This document shows positions 50,101-60,561 of a DNA stretch of 64,000 nucleotides, piece by piece; position 1 is the first letter of the stretch, and every line of letters starts with the position of its first letter. The position numbers were made by a program, and so were the translations under genes. This DNA comes from Selaginella tamariscina (taxonomy: Eukaryota; Streptophyta; Lycopodiopsida; Selaginellales; Selaginellaceae). The notes under the pieces were generated by a model that saw only the letters and a program-made list of their open reading frames with translations, was not told the DNA's origin and searched no databases. The stretch is taken from the NCBI GenBank assembly GCA_003024785.1, contig PUQB01000364.1:129996-193995 (forward strand), written 5' to 3'.

Positions 50101-51280
50101 CACATGTATATACCTGAGTCCATTCTTCTCACAACACACTTAACTACATGAAATCTTTCATTGGGTCAATTTAAACATATTTGCACTTATATAAAATCTT
50201 CTTCTGTATAGTTAAAATCTGTAATCAATACTAATTCATGCTTACACTTGTATTTTTCATAAAAGTAAATGGTAACACAAATCTTCAGTAGAAACACTAA
50301 CCTTCACTTGAATCTCTTATATTTAGCAGCTCGCTTATATAAATTAATTATATTTAATAATCATGTAAATATTTTACAGAATGTAAGTAAAATATACTTA
50401 TATTTTACTGTCTATAAAAACATATAAATATGATTTGTTTTTAATGAATATAATATGTAGTAGCCTAATAGTTATTGAGTATTTAAACAAAAGCACATTG
50501 AGTATTATATATACTATTTCTGGGGCAGGTGCCAACTGGATATGATGATAACAGAATTATGGCAAAATCTTACCCGTACAAAGAGACAATGTAGGAATGC
50601 TTTGCAATTAGATAATAAATACGTTCTGTTGAAATAAATTGTTGAGTACGATGTAATTAACACAAAATATATCTCCGTGCAGTACGTGCATGGTGATGTA
50701 TTTATATACTTCGGCGGATGTTAAATGACATATAGAAGAGCAAGTGCAATATGCAATGTGCCCAAGCCATGACTATCTTACTCAAAAACATTTAACTGCT
50801 AGATTTTAGGATTAAAATATCATTTTTGAGTCTGTATAAATTATATTTTGTCTCTTTTGCATGCTTGCTCTCTTGTAGATACGTGTGTGTATTTACATAT
50901 ATGCTTATAGTGATGTGTATAAAGCATCAGATATCTCTTTATATATTTTTTAGTGAGACATCTTTATAAAAGTATGTTTTAATGAATATTTATTTATACG
51001 TAACTCGTATACAATTTGCTCTACACAGTATGCTAAGCAACCTCATTTATAGTAAAACTGTTCATCAGTGTAAAATGTATAAAATTACTACAAAGCATAG
51101 GAAATAGTTACAACAATATAATAACATATTTATTAACATAATAACAATATTATTATCCATTAACAATAATAATAATATTAATAAAAATTACATATTACCT
51201 TCAAAATAAAATTATTTATTGATGATAATATATGTAATTAAAAATATAATACTTGCAATATATGTAACAATGTTAAACAA
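47119..51280. repeat. Long inverted repeat (palindrome 3) with a flipped inner segment
   Basis: The arms are about 47,119-49,170 and 49,240-51,280. Outer ends: TGTTTAACATTGTTA (47,119) against TAACAATGTTAAACA (51,266). Other pairs: CATATCATTTAACGTCC (47,658) with GGATGTTAAATGACATAT (50,719); GCGGTTCAACAAAGAGAA (48,652) with TTCTCTTTGTTGAACCGC (49,724). The centre is near 49,200, with TCATTGG/CCAATGA at its edges. The segment 47,791-48,048 is not inverted in the right arm but appears in the same orientation at 50,335-50,610. No long coding region exists in either arm. Confidence 0.85.
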
Positions 51281-51309
51281 AAGAAAGTTCTCGCTAACCT
51301 TTTCCTCTC

Positions 51310-52006
51310 TAATCCAATGACACTCTCCACCCATTTTAAAAAGTGGATGCCCTCATCCACGGACTCAAGAGTTACTATTATGCCTTTTCAAAGTGAATGC
51401 CCTTACAAGAGTTGCTACTATACCTTCATTCACAAAGTTGTAGCTCTCATCCACGGACTCAAGGGTTGCTATTATACCTTCATTCACAAGATGCAACTTA
51501 GAGAGGATGTCCTCATCACCCATTTGAGAAAGTGAATGCCCTCAAGGTTACTACTATGCCTTCTCCCCTTAAGCCAATGATACTCTCCACCCATTTGAGA
51601 AAGTGGATGTCCTCATTCACGGACTCAAGTGTTGCTACTATGCCTTCTCCCCTTAAGCCAATGATACTCTCCACCCATTTGAGAAAGTGGATGCCCTCAT
51701 CCACAGATTCAAGGGTTTCTACTATGTCTTCTCAAAGTGGATTGCCCTCATCCACGAACTCAAGAGTTTGCTACTATACCTTCATCCACAAAGTTGTGGC
51801 CCTCATCCATGGACTCAAGGGTTATACTATACCTTCATCCATAAAGCTGCAGCCCTCATCACGAACTCAAGAAGGGTTGCTACTATGCCTTGTGTATGGC
51901 CTCATCAACCCATTTGAAAGAGTGGATGTCCTCATCCACGGACTTAAGAAGGGTTGCTCTTATGCCTTATGGATGCCCCTCATCCACCCATTTGAAAAGT
52001 GGATGT
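51310..52006 (+). repeat. Minisatellite of ~40 and ~80 base units
   Basis: Units combine CTCTCCACCCATTTGAGAAA, GTGGATGCCCTCATCCACGG and ACTCAAGGGTTGCTACTATG with variable CCTTCTCCCCTTAAGCCA or CCTTCATTCACAAAGTTG linkers. At least ten units are present. Several are open in one frame (STHLRKWMPSSTDSRV-like), but the indels and order changes argue for a non-coding repeat. Confidence 0.8.
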
Positions 52007-52170
52007 ATGCATGTTGTAACTAAAATGAGCATGGTTATAGTTCCATTTCTTAATATTAGCAATTTTAGCTATTTAATTAGCATTTTCTAATATTAAAGGA
52101 ATATTCTTTAGAATATATGTTTGAAAACAGAATATTCTTTAGAATATTCTATTTTGTATTCGACCCTTTA
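52007..52170. repeat. Left terminal repeat of element copy B
   Basis: Starts ATGCATGTTGTAACTAAAAT. Matches 16,385-16,545 base for base over long runs, with the paired GAATATTCTTTAGAATAT motifs. It abuts the minisatellite ending GTGGATGT. Confidence 0.65.
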
Positions 52171-52507
52171 ATAAATTATAGCATTCATTGAACAAAAATT
52201 AATAACATTATAAAAGTAGAAGTATTAAATTATATAATATATTGCCTAATATAACAATTAAGGAAGAGCATAAGAGGTACATTATATAAATATTGATGTT
52301 GTTATTAAAATATTAATATTTAAATATAACATTATTAATTAAAAATTTGTAGTAGTAATAATATATATATAAAATCCTATAATAATATAGTCAATCTTCC
52401 ATATCATTTTTTAAATTTATATAGTTAAGTAAACAATTTGGTACTATTATTAAAGAGTTTATAATAATTATGAATATTAAATATATATTTTGTAATTGCT
52501 TTAAGCT

Positions 52508-55500
52508 TCAGAAAACATACATTGCAGTTTTGTTAATTGTGACTTTATCAACGCTTCTTGACATCCACCCATATCGAATGGATTTAACATTTATAAAACA
52601 TGCTGGGTCTTTTTGATTGGGAGACCATGTTTTCTCTAGGCATCCATTATATCTTTCGCTCTCCTTCTCGTGTCGCCTTTTTTGTGGTTTGAACCATGCA
52701 ACCTTAACAATACTATTTTTTGTGATTACTTCAGGTGTGTCGATAATTTGACCCATCCAAATAGGCTATTATATGACGCATCTGGAGTAATGAGAACCAT
52801 CATTAGTTTTTGAAGATCCTGGCAGCAATCAAAGTATGCTTTAGGTTTTTGGTTCCTTTGTCCAAAAAGTGTGGGGTTTGCACTTCCACATCACTACTGG
52901 CTTTATGTCGTCTTGTGCTCAGTGATGTCATTTCAATCTCCTCTCGCCACCTTGTTTTAGGCCAAAAAGGGTGAATTCTTATTACTTGTGACAGTAGGCC
53001 CTTCCAACTCTCGAACAACAATCTCCCAATAGTCGACCACATGCTTATATAGTTCTGAGTAACCAGTTGCCTTATCAGAATTCTTTGGCATCGATTTCCC
53101 ATGCCACATATTTTTTGATGCCATCAATAATAACCTCTTGTTCCTTGAGCTGGGCACTCAATGGAATAGGGTCTGGTTGTCCTTCTGGGAGAAGTGGCTT
53201 TCCATCCTCTCCACTTTTGAAGAGCATTAACCCTCTTTCGGTAACCACTCCTGCTCTGATGGCCGTAACTTGTACTGCATAATAGGTATACCATCTCGTA
53301 TGGAGAAAAAGAATTGTAGCGGCACAAGGTGACCAACTAAAGAATCCCCCTTTTATATACTCCTTGAGAAATTTTTTGAAGTCTGGCACCTCAGTCACAA
53401 GCAAAGCACAACTTTTTTTGGAGATGCAATTTTCAAAAAGATTCATCATATGCGGTAAGGTAAGTGCACTTGTCCTTTTTGTAGAGTTGGAGACCTTGCT
53501 GAAGAACGCATCAATATCTTCATGAGTGTGACCAACCATAAGGAAACTGAGCGTGATTGTTTCAAACACACCTTTGGCAACAAGCATTGACAAGTATGCT
53601 AGCACATATCTAGAAAATAAAAGTAAGTATGAGCTTGAGAAACCCTTAAGTAAAATGATTTACCTATTTTTGTTCTCGCCTGCACAATTATCCATCTGTA
53701 AAAGCAAATGACGAGGAAGCTTATTTGATGTTGAGGACACATGTACACTATTTGAGCTAGATCCCTCCACTGAACCTGAACTCTCAACAGGGCCATCTGT
53801 TTTTTGTGCAGGTTGCTGACAATGCCTCTCATATTCCCAAGTAGCCTCAAGTGCAGACGTGTTCATGAGAGCATTATGTAAAGGTTGAAGGTGTTGTTTC
53901 TTCACTTTGAGATCACTGATAGGACTTGTCTGTGAGTGGGCTTCAAGGTTTCTGAAACACATGGCTAACGACCCAATAGTGAAATTGGAGTCGCTAGACC
54001 AATGTGGAAGTGAAAAGTGTCCATATGACTCACAACCGTGTCCATGTGTTAGCACACCTGTCAATGAAATCGGAAGTTTCATGACATTTCCAAGGCACTT
54101 TGGTGTTGCAAAGAGCTTTGGAATGCTGGTCTTTGAATGATCCATCTTGTCATGGATCAAGCACAGGTACTCTGATGGGCGTGACACAGAAAGCATGCGG
54201 TGTGCATAGTACTGAGACCGGCAAGTTTGTTGTGCAATCATGTGGGCCTCCATCTTCTTTGAATGGTAGTGATCTCCACCAAGGTTTTTGCACAAGCCTC
54301 TGCAGCCTTCAATGATGTACAAGTGTCACACTTGAAAAGCTAGAGTGTTTTGCAATCTCCACATCCTTAAAATGAGTATTCCATATGTTGTTGAAGGTAC
54401 CAGTGCAGATTGCTTGGAGCCCCATCAAACTGAGGCACTTGTTCACATGTTCACACAGTTCAATTGAGTGTAGATTGAAGGCAAAACCTTGAGATTTTCC
54501 CTGACCCCTGCATTTGTGGTTCGGCATTTGTGAGGCATCCTGTCTGCATTTGCTTCCACAAAAGCCTTGAGTATCTCTATGGCTGCCATATGTGAGAGCG
54601 GGTTTTGACCAAGCGAGTGTTCCCATGAACTGAGGTTCGCGCTCCATCTAGCCACTCATCCCTCCGACGGTAGAACGTGGTCTTTGGGATCCCGTATATA
54701 CTGTACCAAGCTTTGAAGCAGATGGCCACCTTATTAAATACCATGGATGTACTCTGATAACCTGTGTCCGAGGCCATTCCATCAATACACCCAGTTAGTG
54801 CAGCATATACAAACTCATGCCTTTGCTTTTGGGTGAGCATACGAAAGACATGTCTACATTGGGTAATTTCATTCCGGTCTGCCATCTGACAACACTTCTT
54901 CTTGCAACAGTCAATCGTGGAAATGCTCGTAACACTTTCGGAAGATGTAGGATCCATCTTTACCCTCTTGCTGAAACTTGCAGGGGAAGATCTACAACCC
55001 ATGAATCGCCTTTTTCTTACAATAGGACCAATGCAAGGAACCTCTTCAAATATGAGTTGTTCTTCCGGGTTGTTATTATTGAAATCCAACCCAGAATATG
55101 TTGAACCATCTTGCCGTCTTAATTCAGATGTTCGCCACCTCACGAGGGATCCAGGATACAATGTGCCATTAGGTGAAACCTCTGTCACAACTACACCCAC
55201 GAAGTCGGACCCTAGTTTCTCTTCTGACACTGCTTCCATTGGATTTATAGCTGTGATGATGCCTCTTCCGACTTCAATCTCACGAAGAAAGAGAATCACC
55301 TCATCCATCACAGCAGGCAAGCCATCATCTGGTAAACTCGTGCTACTATTTGTTTGTGACTCTGCATATTCTGTGTCAGCCTTGACTTCATCCAAATTCC
55401 ACAATACAGGAGAACCCTCCTCAAATTCCATTCCCAGAACCTCAACATGCTTGTAAATGGTGTTCACCCATACGTACACACAAGATCCTTGGGCAATATT

Positions 55501-55596
55501 GTGACATGATGCATTATTATCTCGAACTTCCACAGTTCCAGTGCCAACTATCTCGTTGTTCCGAAGAAGACATACTTTATCTCCAGTATTAAACAT
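52508..55596 (-). pseudogene. DUF7869-like transposase candidate, copy B (near-intact)
   Basis: 339 codons are open from the start MFNTGDKVCLLRNNEIVG (55,596) to 54,577: a small beta-rich N-terminal region, a Cys/His cluster (CCKKKCCQMADRNEITQC) and a helix-turn-helix-like GIPKTTFYRRRDEWLDGA. A one-base loss then shifts the frame (copy A is intact there). 54,322-53,660 is open for 220 codons with HDKMDHSKTSIPKL and, at its end, MDNCAGENKN. A 54-base intron (about 53,609-53,662) follows. 53,605-53,075 is open for 176 codons with LSFLMVGHTHEDIDAFFS. The tail exons (53,157-52,803 and 52,756-52,508) are basic. The three Asp motifs fit a DDE-like RNase-H fold; DUF7869 is named from memory of these motifs. 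Three or four frameshifts remain. Confidence 0.65.
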
Positions 55597-55729
55597 ATAA
55601 ATAATTGTATTATTTATGATATCTGTTTATGCAATATTTCTAAGAAATCAATTACGGTTACTTAATAATATGCATATGCAATAATACATAATTATGTAGA
55701 GATAATATCTCATGTTTGATTAATACAAC

Positions 55730-56420
55730 TGATGGGCGGGATTAATCCCGCCCACGAATCCCTCCGACGAGGAACGGTCGGCGGGATTAATCCCGCCGAC
55801 TCAACCCCTTCGGAGAGAGTCGGCGGGATTAATCCCGCCTTCCCTCAAAAGAGGGCGGGATTAATCCCGCGCGCTCCCTTCGGGGAGTCCGGCGGGATTA
55901 ATCCCGCCGCCTCTCCCGAGAGAGTCCGGGATTAATCCCGCCGCATCCTCCGGGAGGAGTCGGCGGGATTAATCCCGCCGGACTCCCTCAGGAGGAGAGG
56001 CGGCGGGATTAATCCCGCCGGCTCTTCTTGTCGGAGAAGGCGCGGGATTAATCCCGCCCACTTCTTACGACGGGGAATGGGGGCGGGATTAAACCCGCAC
56101 ATAACTCTCTCCAAAACTATGATTTCAAAGAGATCTTCCTGTCCCAAATCTTTAAAACAGGGAAGTGGTGGCGAGATTAATCCCGCCACCCCTTCTGCCT
56201 CCTAAAATGGTTGGCGGGATTAATCCCGCCGACAACTCTTTCTAATAAATTCTGGTAACTCTTCATCAGTTGAGAAGGTTATCGACGGGATTAATCCCGC
56301 CACTCTTTTTCAGTGGCGGAGAAGCATTGCCCGGAGATGATGGTGGGCGGGATTAATCCCGCCACCTCTTCGAAGAGGCGAAAAAGAAATGGCCGGATTA
56401 ATCCCGCCGCCCGGTTAACC
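55730..56420. repeat. Palindrome array 1, copy B
   Basis: About fifteen copies of GGCGGGATTAATCCCGCC, most of them perfect, begin 134 bases upstream of the DUF7869-like start codon. From 55,733 to 56,100 the period is about 35-48 bases; after that copies are sparser (56,167, 56,213, 56,286, 56,345, 56,392). Spacers are different from each other, yet nearly all are self-complementary (GACTCAACCCC...GGAGAGAGTC, CTCCCTTCGGGGAG, CCTCCGGGAGG). A single strand would fold into a chain of hairpins. Confidence 0.95.
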
Positions 56421-56429
56421 TAGAATATT

Positions 56430-57720
56430 AAGTTAAAAGGATATTTAAACGGGATAAATCCCTATATATTAATCCTAATGCATTCCTAAACCCTAAATTG
56501 TAATTTTAAGAGAGAATGTAAGAGAGTGAATCTTTATAAGTATTTAAATTTGTTTATAATACTTACTTGTAAACAGCACTGAAGGCGCCGTGCTTTCCTA
56601 TAAAATAGCACCCAATTTAATCTGCTCCTGATGATCACTATGAAGAAAAAAGAAAATCTAAAGAGTGAAAAATACAGAAATGAAGAACCCTTGCCGGAGA
56701 AAGAACCAGATCTGAATTTGAGTGGGAAATTAAATGCATTTTCAAATTTACATGTCAGACCGACAATACATATGTCAGAAATTCAAATTTTTTAAAAAGA
56801 ACAGAAAATAAAATTTAAGATGAGTTGACACAAATATCCGACACTCTGACATATATATCTCCAGTTCCAATGAGTATTTTAAAATTGCATTTAATGTTAT
56901 TCAAGTGATTCAAGCTGTTTAATATTACGAAATTTTAGACTATTTTCTACATTCTTAGTATTCAAGTATATTATTATTATTATATATATATATAATATAT
57001 ACTTATACAATAAATAAATTGATATATTATTATGTATCATTTAAAATATATTCATAGTCTGTTTATTATTATTATTTTCTTAATTACTCGAGTATTTAGT
57101 TTTCATTTCCTAGTATCAATGGGATATTCTTTATATTTTTTAATATTTGAAGAATATTCTAATATTAAACCTGATTATCATAATTAAATTAGTCTTGTTC
57201 TTAATTATTGCAGTAATTATTCTACATTTGTATATATTAATGGGATTTTCTCAATTAATTTTTATTATTTCAAGAATATTCATGTTTAAACCTTATTATC
57301 AATATTAAATTAATATATATTATTAAATTATATGATATATATATATTTTATTATATATATTTAAATATGTTCATAGTGTGTATATTAATATCATTTTTAA
57401 TTACTTGAGTAATTAATCTTCTTTATATTAATGGGATATTCTTTATTATTTTCTTATTATTCCAAGAATATTCCAATATTAAACATGATTATGATAATTA
57501 ATTTAGTTAATTATTTCAGTACTTGAATTATATTAATGGGATTTTCTCAATTAATTTCTTATTATTTCAAGAATATTTCAATGTTAAACCTTTTTATCAA
57601 TATTAAATTAATATATATTATTAAAACTATATATGGCTATAATAAAATCATATATTATTATGTATAATTTAAAATATGTTCATAGTGTGTTTATTAATAT
57701 TATTTTCTTAATTATTCGAT
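56430..57720. repeat. AT-rich internal region of copy B
   Basis: Matches 21,000-22,340. Contains the repeated AATGGGATATTCTTTATTA / AAGAATATTC blocks near 57,117, 57,237, 57,430 and 57,534. No gene is seen. Confidence 0.65.
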
Positions 57721-57879
57721 GTTTGTTTTGCACACATATATAAACACAATCATAAATTTATACACGCATTACAAACTTACAAACACATATGCACACACAT
57801 GCACAACCCTAAACCAAACTGAAGAAATATGTTGCTTCTTTATTGAAAAACATCATGTTCAACGCATGTATGATATATG

Positions 57880-58845
57880 TACTCAGTCTGTGTGTATGTA
57901 AACATTGAATTTACACATGTAATATATATGTATGTCTGTGTGTATACACGTGCATATGTATATATGTGTACTAATATATGCAATGTGTACGAATTTAATT
58001 TATTAACTTTCTCTCTTCTCTCATACATTTAGTGTCACCATGCAATATCCCTTCTCTCATATATACACATCATGCATAATCCCTTCTTCATACATACACA
58101 CCATGCATGATCATGATCCATAATATGTGCATGTGTCTCTTCTCTTATACATACACACTATGCATGATTCATAATATGTATTGATGTTACAATATTATAT
58201 ACTATGTATGACGTTGTATATCTGTGTATAATATGTGTATGTATATATGTATACTATATATGCAATGCGTAAAAATTAATTTTTTAACACTCTCTCTTCT
58301 CTCATACATACACACCATGCATGATCCATCCTAAACCCTAAACCCTAAACCCTACACATTTGAATTTACACATGTAATATGTATGTATGTTTGTGTGTAT
58401 ACACGTGTGTATGTATATATGTGTACTAATATATGCAATGTGTATGAATTTAATTTGTTAACACTCTCTTAATTGTCTCATATATACACACCATGCATGA
58501 TCCATAATATGTACTATTTCTCTTCTCTCATACATACACACCATGCATAATCTATAATATGTACTCTGTCTTTATACTAATAAGTATATGTATAATACTA
58601 TGTGTGTATATATGTATTGCTACACGTGAAACTTTAATACTCTCATGGACACACACATGTTAAACCCCTACTGATTTTATTCTTGGGGTGTATGTGATAC
58701 ACCCATACACATGCACACACTGATAATATAATGAAAGAATATTCGTTTAGGGCGAATCTATATTTTATTCTTTTTAAGGTTTAAGTATATTCTTAGAAGG
58801 AATATTCGATTAGGGTTAATATATATTTATTCCTTTTAAGGTTTA
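57880..58845. repeat. Tandem CATGCATGATC-type repeats and telomeric repeat, copy B
   Basis: Shorter version of 22,540-23,600, with the telomere-like CCTAAACCCTAAACCCTAAA at 58,330-58,354. It ends in TTTTAAGGTTTA at 58,845, where the next terminus starts. Confidence 0.8.
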
Positions 58846-59060
58846 ATGCACGTTGTAACTAAAGTGGCATGATACGTGAAAATGGGAATATAAAATAATT
58901 ACTAATTAATACTTAAGTTTTAATTATTAATTAATCATTTAATTAATATGTAATTAAGCCTTAAATATTATTAATTAATTAATTAATCCTTCAATAACCT
59001 TACTTAGTAAGGAATATTCCTAAAATATCTTAGAATATTCATATTATTCTAAAAATAGTT
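58846..59060. repeat. Right terminal region of element copy B2
   Basis: Terminal GCACGTTGTAACTAAAG, then AT-rich TAATTAATTAATTAAT runs and AGGAATATTCCTAAAATAT. The GAATATTC motifs parallel those just inside the left termini. Confidence 0.55.
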
Positions 59061-59325
59061 TACAATAATGAAGAAATACTATCAAACATAATTACAAATG
59101 AAATCATTTTCTTATCAACATGTTAATTTTTTTATAAATACTTTCTTCCTATCATACAAAGAAATCTTATTTTGTCTAAATCATCACTCTCCGGATTAAT
59201 CAAATCATTTTGGTCAATATCTTGATGTTGTTGCCACCACTTAACACTCTCACGAATGCAATTGGGAGTTGCCATCCTTGTTAATACATAAGATGTGATA
59301 AGAGAAGGTCTGCATAAAGGCTCAT

Positions 59326-60360
59326 CTAAAAATGACGTTCCTTAAGAATAATATTATAAAGCGCCCGGTTGCTATCCTTCATTTTATAAAATTCAATATC
59401 ACGAGAAAGAAAAGCTTCAGGAAATGTATGATACGGTGGATACTGCTCACAAAAATTTTCGAGATTCTTCTTTCTGAGGCACGTATCCAAGTAGTTCACT
59501 AGCTCATCCATGATATCGGTATCAGAATATGGATCGAAAGTGATTGGATGAATACAAGCAATGTTTTGGTTGAGCATAGCCTTCTGAGGAGAGTCGTCTA
59601 CTACTAACATCTGTGCGTTCTTCATTATCCTTAAGCGACTGATCTCCCCATGAGTCCCAATTATTCTTTCATTCTTGAAGAAGTACGGCTTGCTTTCCTT
59701 TCTTATATTGTGAAATTCGAGAGGTTTATAACATATTCGCTGGTCAAAAATCCAATCTTTACGAATCACCTCTTCTGCAACACTACAATGTTTCTTAAGT
59801 AAATTCAACAGCGGTGTTAAGTTATGAATCTGCATGCATGACCAAATCCCCACAAGCGCACCCATCTCCTTAAGCTTTTGAAAGAGACGATCCAACCCTG
59901 GACGAAAAATAATATCATATCGAAATTTACCATGACAAGGAATGAAATCTCCTTGTTTGATTTTTTTTCCTATCCTCGGGCCTTTGTCGATGAAGCAGAA
60001 CACCATTGACATCCAACAACACAATATGGCCATGAGTAACATGAGATAGCGTTGCCTCTTGAATACTTTGCAAATCACTTGTTTGCTCCCTTTCACATTT
60101 ATCCGTTGCCACTATCTCGTTGCCTATCCCTTCATCATTTAATTGTACATCATCCTTACAAGATTCAGATATTGCATGCGCTGAAGAAATTGATTTCGGA
60201 ATGAAGCCAATAAAAATGATGATGAAGTGGCCCCCATGGTAACGATGTTTTGAGCTGCATTATTATCCATTTCCTGCATGAACTCTGTCATTCTGACATG
60301 TGGCACAAGAAATTGTCGCCAAACCCCTCTCTTACCTCATGGCAATGCTGAAAATCCATG
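59326..60360 (-). pseudogene. HAD-superfamily (FCP1/CTD-phosphatase-like) protein, copy B2
   Basis: Minus strand. N-terminal part near 60,300-60,120: TEFMQEMDNNAAQNIVTMG, then (one base lost) ISSAHAISESCKDDVQLN. Motif I is HIVLLDVNGVLLH at about 60,025-59,990, where the usual DxDGT/V has N at the third position. A one-base slip in an A-run (about 59,965) moves the frame to 59,960-59,326: FRPGLDRLFQKLKE, then VGIWSCMQ (motif II Ser), and NAQMLVVDDSPQKA (motif IV, DD). This set and its spacing match the FCP1-like (NLI-interacting) phosphatase fold. If active it would dephosphorylate a protein Ser/Thr, but the substrate is unknown. One upstream and one internal frameshift make this copy inactive as read. 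Confidence 0.65.
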
Positions 60361-60561
60361 TTCTCAATTTTTCATTACATCTGCAAAATGATAATTAGCT
60401 GACCTTAAAATTATCAAGGTATATTATTTACCTTGTTAATGTGTGACCCATGTTTGAACTAAAAGCTTCATTAATCCTTGAGAATTTATTTTCTGTACAA
60501 ATATAAAAAAATATACAAAAATGCCTTATGTTACACTCATTTACAACTATTCGTCACTCTA

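Larger units (their letters stand above)
52007..58845. mobile_element. Large composite DNA element, copy B (left half)
   Basis: Matches copy A from 16,385 to about 23,590 with the same order: terminal repeat, DUF7869-like gene (minus), palindrome array, AT-rich repeats, telomere-like repeats. It stops at 58,845, inside the TTCCTTTTA-GGTTTA tract that continues in copy A, exactly where another terminus begins (58,846). This is best read as a nested insertion of a third copy. The array here is nearly free of CpG decay, so this copy is younger than A. Confidence 0.65.

Noticed and set aside
51317..52023. A repeat protein encoded by the minisatellite
   Set aside because: Units change frame and order, no start context or splice structure supports a gene, and both strands are partly open.
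55730..56420. CRISPR array
   Set aside because: The repeat is a full palindrome, spacer lengths vary, spacers are self-complementary, no cas-like gene exists and the genome is eukaryotic.
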